Shown piece by piece: positions 33,923 to 42,612 of a stretch of DNA of 53,075 nucleotides. The stretch is from positions 1 through 53,075 of the forward strand of contig DASQGZ010000051.1 in the NCBI GenBank assembly GCA_035632315.1. Reading direction: 5' to 3'. Source of the stretch: JAFDZW01 sp035632315. Its GTDB lineage: Bacteria > Bacteroidota > Ignavibacteria > Palsa-1295. Position 1 is the first letter of the stretch; every line of letters begins with the position of its first letter. The translations under genes were made by a program, and so were the position numbers. Under the pieces are notes generated by a model. That model ran no database searches, was not told where the DNA came from, and saw only the letters and a list, made by a program, of their open reading frames with translations.

Positions 33923-35209
33923 ATGAATAAAGTCTCTATTATCATTCGTCACGAATTTCGTCAAAAGATTCGTTCGAAGGCGTTTATTATTATGACGCTT
34001 CTCGCGCCTGCCCTACTTGCATTATTGACAGCTATTCCTATCTTGATCACATTGCTGAATGTTAATAACGGAAAGCATATTGTAGTTGTAGATGCCACAA
34101 CACATCTTTCAAACTATTTTACCGTAGATAGCTCGATAATTACAAAGTTGGGGAAGAACTTCTCATCTGCCGAAAAGATAAAGGTCGATATATTAAGTAG
34201 CCCGGCATCGAATAACACAACACTTGATTCTGTCAAACATTTGCTCGGAATAAAGCAGATCGATGGCTATTTCATTATTCCCGAACAAGCAATAAACGAT
34301 ACTAATGCCGTTGCCTTGCTTAAGATGAATAATACTAATGACCTTTTAATAGAAGATTATATTTCTTCCCGTTACGGAGATGGGTTATTTACAGAACGAA
34401 TGCGGTTGAGCGGAATAGATGCAAACGTTGTCCGTACCGCACAACATGCACACAAGATCGAAACAGTGAAGGTCGCAGAGGGCAAGGAAGCAAGGGATAA
34501 TGGTATTGGATTTGCCGCCGGTTACATTTGTGGTTTTTTTATTTATTTATCGATGATCTTGTACGGTTCTCTTATTATGCAAAGTGTCATCGAAGAAAAG
34601 AGCACCCGAGTGATTGAATTACTCGCATCGAGTGTCCGTCCGATCGATATTTTGATCGGCAAAGTAATTGGTGTTGGCGCGGCAGGACTTCTGCAAGTAA
34701 TGATCTGGGCAATAATGTTCGCACTTGTGAGTTGGTTTGCATTGCCTGCAATTTTAACGTCAGTTGGCACGGGGATCACCACGTTGCTTTCGCCAGTGTT
34801 ATTTATTTATTTCATCTTATATTTTCTCTTTGGTTATCTGATCTTTTCAACACTCTACGCGGCAGCGGGCGCAACCGTGGAACAAGCAAGCGACGCACAG
34901 CAAGTCACACTTCCGATCACAGTTCTCATCATTATACCATTTATTACGATCTCAACCGTGATCCAATCGCCGTCAAGTACGCTTAGTATCGTTTTATCAC
35001 TGATCCCGTTCTTCTCCCCCATACTGATGATCGGACGAATTTTCAGCGAGACCCCGCCTTTTTGGCAAATACTTTTATCATTTGTATTGATGGGCGCGAC
35101 ATTCTTTGGTGTGCTCTGGTTCGCATCGAAGATCTACCGAACGGGAATATTGATGTACGGGAAGAAATTCACTTTAAGGGAGATCGTACGCTGGGTACGG
35201 TATAGCTGA
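33923..35209 (+). CDS. ABC-2 type permease, NatB-like
   Basis: A 428-residue membrane subunit. One N-terminal transmembrane helix (about 20-44) is followed by a large extracytoplasmic domain (about 45-195) and then five to six helices in the C-terminal half. The motif VIEEKSTRVIELLASSVRP before the second helix is characteristic of the NatB/YhaP branch of ABC-2 permeases. It pairs with the preceding ATPase. Its stop abuts the stop of the convergent cobalamin adenosyltransferase gene with no spacer. Confidence 0.92.
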   Translation: MNKVSIIIRHEFRQKIRSKAFIIMTLLAPALLALLTAIPILITLLNVNNGKHIVVVDATTHLSNYFTVDSSIITKLGKNFSSAEKIKVDILSSPASNNTTLDSVKHLLGIKQIDGYFIIPEQAINDTNAVALLKMNNTNDLLIEDYISSRYGDGLFTERMRLSGIDANVVRTAQHAHKIETVKVAEGKEARDNGIGFAAGYICGFFIYLSMILYGSLIMQSVIEEKSTRVIELLASSVRPIDILIGKVIGVGAAGLLQVMIWAIMFALVSWFALPAILTSVGTGITTLLSPVLFIYFILYFLFGYLIFSTLYAAAGATVEQASDAQQVTLPITVLIIIPFITISTVIQSPSSTLSIVLSLIPFFSPILMIGRIFSETPPFWQILLSFVLMGATFFGVLWFASKIYRTGILMYGKKFTLREIVRWVRYS

Positions 35210-35761
35210 TTATCGTTTTCCGTCCCACATCGGTTCAGTTACGGCAAGTTTATTATTTGCATACCGTGCCATTACGAACAGAAGGTCAGAGAACCTATTG
35301 ATGAACGGAAGGACTACTCCCCCAATTTCTTCTGACTCTGAAAGGGTCACGATTTCCCGTTCGGCCCGTCGAGCAATTGTCCGTGCAATATGCAGCCTGC
35401 TTGCAAGATCCGACCCGCCGGGAAGGATGAAATTTTTTAATGGCTGCAGCTCCGATTCGTATGTATCGATCAGTTTTTCAAGTCTGGTTACATCGCTCTC
35501 ATTGATCCGAGGAACTTCATACGTCACATTTGCGCTCAGCGGAGTCGCAAGATCGGAGCCAAGAATAAAGAGGGTTCTTTGAAGCCATTCAATTGTGTCT
35601 CCGAATAAAACACTATTATTTTCAGCCGAAACAAAGCCGATTACGCTATTAAGTTCGTCAACCTCGCCATACGCACGAATTCTGGGCGCGTTTTTCTTTA
35701 TTCGACCGGCTGAGAATAGCCCGGTTGTTCCATCATCTCCTGTTTTAGTATAAATCTTCAT
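35210..35761 (-). CDS. pduO: PduO-type ATP:cob(I)alamin adenosyltransferase
   Basis: Transfers the adenosyl group of ATP to cob(I)alamin to make coenzyme B12. The 183-residue protein shows the N-terminal ATP-binding KIYTKTGDDGTTGLF, RAYGEVDELNS, the helical-bundle motif LPGGSDLASRLHIARTIARRAER and the C-terminal INRFSDLLFVMARYAN. It overlaps the Nramp-USP gene's stop by four bases, so the two are co-transcribed. No B12-dependent enzyme or corrin synthesis gene is nearby, suggesting that the cell salvages corrinoids. Confidence 0.94.
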   Translation of the reverse strand: MKIYTKTGDDGTTGLFSAGRIKKNAPRIRAYGEVDELNSVIGFVSAENNSVLFGDTIEWLQRTLFILGSDLATPLSANVTYEVPRINESDVTRLEKLIDTYESELQPLKNFILPGGSDLASRLHIARTIARRAEREIVTLSESEEIGGVVLPFINRFSDLLFVMARYANNKLAVTEPMWDGKR

Positions 35762-37635
35762 TTGACAATAAAGATAGGTATAGAAAGTTTATGGCGCACA
35801 GGTGAAATCGTAGCTCCAAATATAATATCTTTTAAGCCTCTATGCCCGTGAGAGCGCATAACCAGCAAGTCAAGCTGCTCCTCTTTTGCAATACGTACTA
35901 GTTCTTCCGGCGGCAACCCGTATCCCAATGATGTTTTAATAGTATGGCCTATATCTCTTTGTAATCTCTGCCCAAGTGTTGACAAATATGTTTCGGCATT
36001 TCTTGCCGCACTATCACGGGTTTGCGATCCGTGGAACAATGTCATCGCGCTCCCCACGATATGAATAATAACTATCGTACCTCCCTGTTTGCAAAGCGAG
36101 CGCGCTTCGTTAATGACCCTTTCATCGTTCTCATTCCCTTCTACTGCCGCACCGACACGATCATAGAGGCTCGTTTGAGTTTCATTCGGAGTCGTGAACG
36201 AAGTTTTAACGGTAAACCCAGGCACACGAGTCCAAGATCCGGTAAATGGGCGAACAAGGATATATACAAGAAGCGCTCCGATAAATATTAATACCGGAAA
36301 CAGAAAGATGCCGTAGATATGAAACTCTGAAGAGGGGTTGAGAATCGAACTTTCAAATTCAAAAATATATTTTGCGTTCAGACCTAGTATGATCGCCGCA
36401 GTAGCCCAAGAAAGCAGTTTCACCCACCATTTGTTCGCAAAGTCGCCCATTAATGCCCGACTGCTTGTAAATTGAATCAATGGAATAAGAGCAAATGACA
36501 GTTGAAGACTAAGAATGACTTGACTTGCGATCAGTAGGGGCAGCGTCGATGATTCTCCGAGTGCAGCGATGACGATCACTGCGGGAATGATCGCTATAAG
36601 TCTCGTAATAATCCTACGGACGACCGGGCGAATTCTTAAATGCAGAAAACCTTCCATCACGATCTGGCCGGCCAGTGTCCCCGTAACAGTTGACGATTGG
36701 CCGCTTGCCAGTAACGCAACTGCAAAAACCACTCCCGCAAGTACGGTACCGAGCAACGGCGAAAGCAGTGCATGCGCTTGTTGGATCTCAGTAACGATCT
36801 GGCCGCGGCTAAAAAAAACAGCCGATGCTAAAATCAGAATTGCGGCATTAATAAAAAATGCTCCATTAAGTGCAATAAGTGAATCTAAAAAATTATATTT
36901 GCATGCTTGCCGTTTCCCATCTACACTCTGTTCGAATTGACGTGTTTGAACAAGAGCAGAATGCAAATATAAATTATGCGGCATTACTGTGGCGCCAATG
37001 ATTCCGATCGCTATAACCAAACTTCCAATTGGCAGTGTAGGTACGAGTCCGTGTGCGGCCCCCCCCCAATCAGGGGAAGATAATGCTATTTCTATTATAA
37101 AACAACAGCCGATAAGTAAAACTAATGAGATGATCGCTGCTTCAAGTTTGCGCATCCCAAGCCGTTGGAGCCCGAGGAGCACGAAGGCATCAAGTGAGGT
37201 TATCAATACACCCCATAACAGGTGCAGCCCGAACAGCAAATTGATCGCGATCGCCGTTCCGAGCACCTCTGCAAGATCACATGCAGCGATTGCTATTTCA
37301 CAAAGCACCCACAGTGCGATCGTGACTGGTTTGGGGTATTCATCCCTACAGGCTTGAGCAAGGTCCCTGCCGGTGACGATCCCAAGTCGAGCTGAGAGCG
37401 TTTGCAGAAGCAGAGCCATAAGGTTTGAGAGCAGTAATATCCACAGCAATGCATACCCAAACCGTGCGCCGCCTTCGAGATCGGTCGCCCAATTACCAGG
37501 GTCCATATAACCGACGCTAATAAGATAAGCAGGACCTCCAAAAGCAAGCAAACGACGAAAAAAATTGGTTCGAGTGCCTGTACTCGGCACCTCAACCGAT
37601 TGGTGAACTTCAGCAAGCGAAACCCGAGAGCTCAC
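35758..37635 (-). CDS. mntH: Nramp (MntH-like) divalent metal transporter fused to a universal stress protein domain
   Basis: A 625-residue protein. Residues about 25-440 are an Nramp transporter with the TM1 metal-binding motif DPGNWATDLEGG and the TM6 motif MPHNLYLHSA, implying proton-coupled Mn2+/Fe2+ uptake across the inner membrane. Two further helices link to a C-terminal UspA domain (about 485-625) that keeps the nucleotide-binding pattern (VMRSHGHRGLKDIIFG, SIPIFIVK). I start at GTG 37635, whose GTGA overlaps the stop of the 82-residue gene. The open frame reaches 37887, but those 84 codons duplicate the small gene in another frame and look non-coding. The USP part may sense ATP or stress and gate transport; inferred. 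Confidence 0.9.
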   Translation of the reverse strand: MSSRVSLAEVHQSVEVPSTGTRTNFFRRLLAFGGPAYLISVGYMDPGNWATDLEGGARFGYALLWILLLSNLMALLLQTLSARLGIVTGRDLAQACRDEYPKPVTIALWVLCEIAIAACDLAEVLGTAIAINLLFGLHLLWGVLITSLDAFVLLGLQRLGMRKLEAAIISLVLLIGCCFIIEIALSSPDWGGAAHGLVPTLPIGSLVIAIGIIGATVMPHNLYLHSALVQTRQFEQSVDGKRQACKYNFLDSLIALNGAFFINAAILILASAVFFSRGQIVTEIQQAHALLSPLLGTVLAGVVFAVALLASGQSSTVTGTLAGQIVMEGFLHLRIRPVVRRIITRLIAIIPAVIVIAALGESSTLPLLIASQVILSLQLSFALIPLIQFTSSRALMGDFANKWWVKLLSWATAAIILGLNAKYIFEFESSILNPSSEFHIYGIFLFPVLIFIGALLVYILVRPFTGSWTRVPGFTVKTSFTTPNETQTSLYDRVGAAVEGNENDERVINEARSLCKQGGTIVIIHIVGSAMTLFHGSQTRDSAARNAETYLSTLGQRLQRDIGHTIKTSLGYGLPPEELVRIAKEEQLDLLVMRSHGHRGLKDIIFGATISPVRHKLSIPIFIVK

Positions 37636-37880
37636 GACTTTTGTGTTTTTAGCGCACCATGAATGATCTCTTTTGCAGCATCGATCTTGTTGCGAATCTC
37701 TCCGAGAAGGGCTGGTGAAATACTTTTGGAGGACGGTTTTTCGTAGTAGATCTGAAGTGCATTCAGATCGATCAACATATCCGTTAATATAGATAGCGTA
37801 GTACCCAAACGTCCATTCAGTTCTCCTTTCATAAATATTTGGTCGTCTAATAATTTTTGATAGCGATCCGAAGTATTCAT
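37632..37880 (-). CDS. Small helical protein coupled to the Nramp-USP gene
   Basis: An 82-residue, probably all-helical cytoplasmic protein (MNTSDRYQKLLDDQIFMKGE ... NKIDAAKEIIHGALKTQKS). Its stop overlaps the GTG start of the transporter (GTGA), so the two are likely translated together. Its amino-acid sense is better than that of the overlapping N-terminal frame of the transporter. Family unrecognised; an accessory or regulatory role for the transporter is a guess from position. Confidence 0.65.
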   Translation of the reverse strand: MNTSDRYQKLLDDQIFMKGELNGRLGTTLSILTDMLIDLNALQIYYEKPSSKSISPALLGEIRNKIDAAKEIIHGALKTQKS

Positions 37881-38127
37881 ACTGCAAGCGTATTTAGATT
37901 ATATGCAGGGAAATATCCATGACGACGTACCCATGATCTACCGCGACGCTTAATTCGGGAATTTTGAATTACGAATACAACAGGTGCCGGCTGGTCTAAT
38001 ATCCGAATTGCGTCTATCATCGGAGATGTAAACTTTAACATCAGATATAGGAGCGAAATATGGAAAAAATTAGCCATCTATAACGTAACATTAGCAAATT
38101 TAGGTAAAATTCTCATTTAGTTAGTCT
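37881..38127. other. AT-rich gap upstream of the Nramp operon
   Basis: About 250 bases with only a weak 66-codon minus-strand frame (37877-38077), whose stop overlaps the ATG of the 82-residue gene. Its composition (MANFFHISLLYLMLKF...) does not look convincingly protein-like. I expect the promoter of the minus-strand metal-transport genes and the end of the GT9 transcript here, but see no clear terminator. Confidence 0.45.
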
Positions 38128-39117
38128 TCAGACATATTTCTTTATACTATCTAATACCATATCTACTGAAATACGCTTCATGCAATCATGGGTATAAACG
38201 GGACATTGATTTGATCCGTGCGTCGTGCATGGCCTACACCAAAGATCGTTAATTTCTAATGCTAAGCCATTTTCCGGTCTCGGAGCAAAGCCGAATGAGG
38301 GTACAGTAGGACCAAATATATCAATTACAGGCGTCTTTGTTGCTACCGCAATATGGACAGAAGCACTATCATTAGATATAAGAAGTTTTAGCCTTGAAAT
38401 TGCTGCCGCAGTCTCTTCAAGTGTAAGTTTCGATATATAGTTTAATAGATTATAATTCATTGAGTTTAGGCTGCTAATTAATGCTTTATCTATGTCTTTA
38501 TCTAGACCAATTAGTGTCACTATTTCACCATTTCTGACCAACTGTTCAATCAACTGACAAAATGATTCTGCGCGCCATCTCTTCGTTCCCCAAACGCTTC
38601 CGGGAGCGATACCTATGGCCGACGCACGTGATTTTAGTAGGCTCTCAGGCAACAAAGAATCCGGAATTTCTAACCGAGGAAGAATTTCCAGATCTACATT
38701 AGAGTATAAGCAAGTGGCAAATCTAACTACCCTCTTTACAGCATCATCACCAAAAGTAGAATCAGCGATATGTGTAAAGGCTGAATTAGAAGTACCGCCA
38801 ACTTTTATTGGGCAATTAATTCTTTTTAGGAGTTCAAGTGTACGTTTTGAGTTATGAAGACAAAAAACAGCATCAAAATGATACGTATTTAATTCTTCAG
38901 CTTTCCTTTGAATCCGCTTAACTCCCGCGTCTGCTCCATATTTATCAAAAGGGATAACAGCTGCAATTGCCGGGGCATATCGTAATAGGTTGGCGGCTTC
39001 CGGACGAACTAAGTATATGATTTCTGCAGCCGGCTCAATAGACTTCAAAGCTTCAGCCAATGCAATTGATATTACTGCATCGCCAATGAATGCCGGCTGA
39101 ATGACAAGGGTTTTCAT
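38128..39117 (-). CDS. Glycosyltransferase family 9 (heptosyltransferase-like)
   Basis: A 329-residue WaaC/WaaF-like enzyme that would add a heptose or related sugar to the lipopolysaccharide core. It has the N-terminal VIQPAFIGDAVISIALAEAL, the first-domain LVRPEAANLL, and the second-domain donor-site motifs IGIAPGSVWGTKRW and LLISNDSASVHIAVATKTPVIDIFGPT. A cysteine-bearing C-terminus (CRPCTTHGSNQCPVYTHDC) is typical of GT9 proteins. The ATG overlaps the stop of the acyltransferase by one base (TAATG), so the two lipopolysaccharide genes are coupled. The gene looks more AT-rich than its neighbours. Confidence 0.92.
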   Translation of the reverse strand: MKTLVIQPAFIGDAVISIALAEALKSIEPAAEIIYLVRPEAANLLRYAPAIAAVIPFDKYGADAGVKRIQRKAEELNTYHFDAVFCLHNSKRTLELLKRINCPIKVGGTSNSAFTHIADSTFGDDAVKRVVRFATCLYSNVDLEILPRLEIPDSLLPESLLKSRASAIGIAPGSVWGTKRWRAESFCQLIEQLVRNGEIVTLIGLDKDIDKALISSLNSMNYNLLNYISKLTLEETAAAISRLKLLISNDSASVHIAVATKTPVIDIFGPTVPSFGFAPRPENGLALEINDLWCRPCTTHGSNQCPVYTHDCMKRISVDMVLDSIKKYV

Positions 39118-39911
39118 TATGAAGAATATTTCCAGCGTTTATGTTGCCAAAGCCATAATTCGGGACGCCGGCGAATGATACTCTCTAAAATTGAAGCATG
39201 ACGTTGTGTTAAAGTAAGAACCGTATCCGCTGGGTAAATTGGGATGGGATGAAATCGGATTACATACTTGCCAGATCCATCTAAATTGCATTCGGCGAAC
39301 AGCATATTCGCTCCCGTTCGCAATGCTAACCATGCAGGCCCTTCGAACGTATGTGTTGGAATTGAAAAAAAATTGATAGCCACCGATTCGGATGGAGCTG
39401 CCTGATCGGCGAGAATTGCCAAACATTTCCCTGCTCGAAGCGTCATAACCATTGACCGGACATCTCCGGAGTTAATAAGAGTATTTCCAGAGCGAATTCG
39501 AAGTCGCTCTAAAAATTTCTCAATCCCTTTCGAAGGAATATTCTTTCTGACGATCGAAAAATTCGAACCTAGCCCGATCGCGCCTCCAAGCGCTAGCCAT
39601 TCCCAGTTCGCATAGTGCCCGGCAACAACAATTAGTCCCTTGCCTTGGTTAAGTGTAGCATGATATAATTCGGGGTTTGCAATAATAGTATTTGTGTTAA
39701 TCGCTTTCAGCGATGCGAATCGCAGATACACCATTTCAGCGAATACGCAGCCAAGACTCTTATAAGCTGATCGAGCAAGTCTGTTCCGTTCCAATTCTGT
39801 CATCTCAGGAAAAGCCCGTGCAATGTTTTCAAGTGTCACACGTTTGCGAGCCCCTACGATATAAAAACATACTGCAAGCGCCGAGCCAACCCAAATGAGT
39901 ATCTGTCTCAT
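39117..39911 (-). CDS. Lipid A biosynthesis acyltransferase (LpxL/HtrB family)
   Basis: A 264-residue membrane-associated enzyme that adds a secondary acyl chain to lipid A. An N-terminal hydrophobic anchor (ILIWVGSALAVCFYIVG) is followed by VTLENIARAFPEMTELER, the catalytic HX4E motif in GHYANWEW, IVRKNIPSKGIEKF, LADQAAPSE, and the C-terminal RPELWLWQHKRWK. It is slightly shorter than E. coli LpxL (about 306 residues), mainly at the N-terminus. It lies ten bases after the GWxTD gene and is coupled to the GT9 gene, forming a small outer-leaflet lipid group. Confidence 0.92.
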   Translation of the reverse strand: MRQILIWVGSALAVCFYIVGARKRVTLENIARAFPEMTELERNRLARSAYKSLGCVFAEMVYLRFASLKAINTNTIIANPELYHATLNQGKGLIVVAGHYANWEWLALGGAIGLGSNFSIVRKNIPSKGIEKFLERLRIRSGNTLINSGDVRSMVMTLRAGKCLAILADQAAPSESVAINFFSIPTHTFEGPAWLALRTGANMLFAECNLDGSGKYVIRFHPIPIYPADTVLTLTQRHASILESIIRRRPELWLWQHKRWKYSS

Positions 39912-39920
39912 TTGTCAAGC

Positions 39921-41354
39921 TTAATAGCCGGTCGTACGCAGAGCTTCGCTCGTATACCAGTCATTTTCCTGAACTTCCGTTCTGACATTCGAATGAACAA
40001 GGACAAAATTGCCGCCGCCTTGTCTATCCAAGAAAACAAATTGAGGGCGGGAACCTGACTGTATCGGGATCTTCAAATTAACATACTCCCAAATAATATA
40101 CGGCTTCGTGTTAATCTCAAACCTGTGATCGTCGAACTGGTCAGGATGTCCGTACTGAATAAGCACTCGCCCGCGGGATGTTTTCCAACCCGGGATTTTC
40201 ATTACCGTAAATTGTTTGTTCGCTTCATCAACAAGTTTTAGCATTGCACGATATGTCGAAAGAGGCTGGCCATGCACTATTTCCTTATCTTTTGCTCTCC
40301 AAAAGTCAAACAACCAACGACGCTTTGTATCAATGTCAGTCAATTTCTTATACCCTTTTCGTTGTAATTCTGTGCCTTGATACAGTGATTGTGTTGACCT
40401 GTCCTCCAACTCCACTTCGGTCATAGTACTAAAATCCGACGTGAGGTAAAGGGCATTTTCGTCAATGTTCGCAGCATTAGTTTGTTGCGGCGCTTCGTCA
40501 GAAAGCTCAATACCGCTGTCATAATAAAATGTTCGCCGGACAGCAGCCTCTGTAACTCCATTACGAACAAGCGTCAATTCAAGGATATAACTATTCGTCG
40601 GCAGCCCATCAATTTCCGCTGAGCCAATTACGGGTACAATATCAGTCTCCAGTGACAATGTCTGTGAAGATTTAAATACTTCATGATCTTCCCCGTCAAT
40701 AATTCGTAAGCGAAGCTCTCCTGCATTAGAAGCTGACCGTACACTCACTGGAACACAGAGCTCGGTGTAGTAATACAATTTTGTAAAATTCCCGCCATAC
40801 GTATTCGATGCGTTAGGGGTGACGATAAACCCAACCTTTTCGAAAAAATTTGACTTATCGTCGGTCTTTTGAATATTGCTCGCAAATTCTATATTTCCGA
40901 AATGATATTTTGATTTCTCCGCTGCGGGCATCTCTACACGCCGATGGATCGTATCATTGAACGGATGTTGGGAATCTGTCAGATTCGTCAGAATCAAAAC
41001 AGCGTCAGTATTCGGTTTTGCGGCAATAGAAAAATAAGCCCCGCCAAGAACATCATCCGCGATATGTTTTTTAAGATCGTCTTCCGAGCCGGTGAATGTT
41101 TTCTCCTTATGGATGTCCTGACGAACGATAATTTTATCATTCTGGTAGATCTCGATCGTACCGGAAATCGGAGCAGTCCATGTTGCTCCATTTTTAACGA
41201 ATGGCAACAATTTTTGAAGGATACTATAATATACTTCAAGCTGAACTGAATCATTGCTCCGATCATATGCAACGGCATCCAACGAAGTAAACCCCTGACC
41301 ATTTGCCACAATATTTGACAGGCAAAGCAAGAAAAAAATAACTATAAATTTCAT
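39921..41354 (-). CDS. GWxTD domain-containing secreted protein
   Basis: A 477-residue exported protein. I start at ATG 41354 because it gives a signal peptide (MKFIVIFFLLCLSNIVANG); the frame is open to 41408. The C-terminal third has the family's features: RRWLFDFWRAKD, a helix, then IPGWKTSRGRVLIQYGHPDQ at about residue 387, and a last beta segment. The motif is usually G-W-x-T-D; here the aspartate is serine. The N-terminal two thirds are beta-rich and unassigned. GWxTD proteins are widespread in Bacteroidota and Acidobacteriota and their function is unknown. It sits upstream of the LpxL-like and GT9 genes on one strand. Confidence 0.82.
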   Translation of the reverse strand: MKFIVIFFLLCLSNIVANGQGFTSLDAVAYDRSNDSVQLEVYYSILQKLLPFVKNGATWTAPISGTIEIYQNDKIIVRQDIHKEKTFTGSEDDLKKHIADDVLGGAYFSIAAKPNTDAVLILTNLTDSQHPFNDTIHRRVEMPAAEKSKYHFGNIEFASNIQKTDDKSNFFEKVGFIVTPNASNTYGGNFTKLYYYTELCVPVSVRSASNAGELRLRIIDGEDHEVFKSSQTLSLETDIVPVIGSAEIDGLPTNSYILELTLVRNGVTEAAVRRTFYYDSGIELSDEAPQQTNAANIDENALYLTSDFSTMTEVELEDRSTQSLYQGTELQRKGYKKLTDIDTKRRWLFDFWRAKDKEIVHGQPLSTYRAMLKLVDEANKQFTVMKIPGWKTSRGRVLIQYGHPDQFDDHRFEINTKPYIIWEYVNLKIPIQSGSRPQFVFLDRQGGGNFVLVHSNVRTEVQENDWYTSEALRTTGY

Positions 41355-41406
41355 GGCTGTACGATGGTAGTATTGAATACTATACGGGGCGTTAAACAAT
41401 TGTTGC

Positions 41407-41445
41407 AATAAAAAAGCGCCTTTTCAGATAGGTCCGAAAAGGCGC
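41407..41445 (-). terminator. Rho-independent terminator after the PorV-family gene
   Basis: A perfect 10-bp stem, GCGCCTTTTC (41416-41425) with GAAAAGGCGC (41436-41445), around a 10-base loop. On the minus strand it is followed by a U-run from AATAAAAAA. It ends the TonB receptor/secreted protein/PorV transcript. Confidence 0.93.
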
Positions 41446-41465
41446 CGGTTGAGCATTAATATTTA

Positions 41466-42524
41466 TTACCGGAATTGTGCGCTGATCGAAATGCGGTTGA
41501 TCGTTCCAAGCGATTTGGTCGTATTGATCGCATAATCGATCATACCCATAAAGTCTTCGCTCTTATATTTGAAGCCTGCCCCAAGTCCAAGGCCCAACTG
41601 ATCTTGGTTAAATCCGTATCCACCGCGCAACGCAAGCATATCATTCCATACGTATTCACCGCCGAGACTATAAGTTTCGGGTCCGTCGGAGTGGGCAGCA
41701 AAATCGAAACCAACGTTCAACTTTTGATCCTGCATTTCTCCCTGGAACACATCCGTTCCAACGCCGATACGAAATGCGAGCGGAAGTGAAAATGAGCTCG
41801 TGACTAGCTTCGCGTCAACTAACTTTGCAGTCGTATTGGCTGTATTATTCGCAAGCACAGAAAGCGAGTTGCCATCGAACGCGCGATCAGGTCCAAGATT
41901 AGTAAGCGCAAGCGATATTTTCAAGTGATAGAAATCGGTCTGATAGAGTGAACCGGCATCGAATGCCAATCCATCTGCGCTCAGATCGAGAATAGAGCTT
42001 CTGAGATATTTTACAGTAGCACCGAATGCGAACCGATCCGTCAATGCTCCGGCAAATGTAAGCCCGAAAGAAAGATCATTAGCATTGAATGTCCCGGCAT
42101 TAATATCTTTATCGATCGTAGATTTATTTAGTGTCCCATTATCAAGGACGATAAGGCTGACACCAAACCGGTACCGCTCGCTGATCGGAAGAACAGCGCC
42201 GAGAAAATTATGTGATATCCCGGCAAACCATGCCGTGTATGACGCATTTGCGGTAATACCTTGAAGCCTGGCGATCCCGGCAGGGTTCCAGTACAAGGCA
42301 GATATGTCGTCGGCAAGTGCACTAAAGCCACCGCCCATACCAGCTGCGCGAGCTCCGACCCCGATCTTTGTAAAGAGCGAACCGCCTGAGCCTACATTAG
42401 TAAAGCTGCCAGAAGTCGTGCCCGTTGTGGACTGGGCCTTCGAAGCTCCAACTGCCGCCACAATGATGAACACAACACTCGCTGCATATTCAAGTAAGCG
42501 GCGTACCGATTTCACTGCATTCAT
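41466..42524 (-). CDS. PorV/PorQ family outer membrane protein
   Basis: A 352-residue barrel. A signal peptide (MNAVKSVRRLLEYAASVVFI ... SKA|Q, about residue 30) is followed by a Ser/Gly/Thr linker and the family hallmark IGVGARAAGMGGGFSALADD then WNPAGIARLQG. Strands such as FGATVKYLRSSI and ALRGGYGFNQDQLGLGLGAG continue to RISISAQFR. PorV-type proteins are T9SS outer membrane components that carry cargo from the translocon to the attachment complex; related paralogues act as barrels of unknown role. It is last in an operon after a large secreted protein and a TonB receptor, which suggests it handles that protein. Confidence 0.9.
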   Translation of the reverse strand: MNAVKSVRRLLEYAASVVFIIVAAVGASKAQSTTGTTSGSFTNVGSGGSLFTKIGVGARAAGMGGGFSALADDISALYWNPAGIARLQGITANASYTAWFAGISHNFLGAVLPISERYRFGVSLIVLDNGTLNKSTIDKDINAGTFNANDLSFGLTFAGALTDRFAFGATVKYLRSSILDLSADGLAFDAGSLYQTDFYHLKISLALTNLGPDRAFDGNSLSVLANNTANTTAKLVDAKLVTSSFSLPLAFRIGVGTDVFQGEMQDQKLNVGFDFAAHSDGPETYSLGGEYVWNDMLALRGGYGFNQDQLGLGLGAGFKYKSEDFMGMIDYAINTTKSLGTINRISISAQFR

Positions 42525-42612
42525 TCCGTTCTACGATAAGAGAAAATTGTAATTCATTGAAAATTCAACTAATGAGGTCAAACGAACATTACGTCTGATC
42601 TCATCGCAACGA

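Noticed and set aside
37636..37887. N-terminal 84-codon extension of the Nramp transporter
   Set aside because: It overlaps the 82-residue gene in another frame, is Arg/Cys/Ser-rich without family similarity, and Nramp proteins start near the GTG at 37635.
37877..38077. 66-codon minus-strand frame before the 82-residue gene
   Set aside because: Its TGA overlaps the next ATG, which is suggestive, but composition is poor and no family or start signal supports it.
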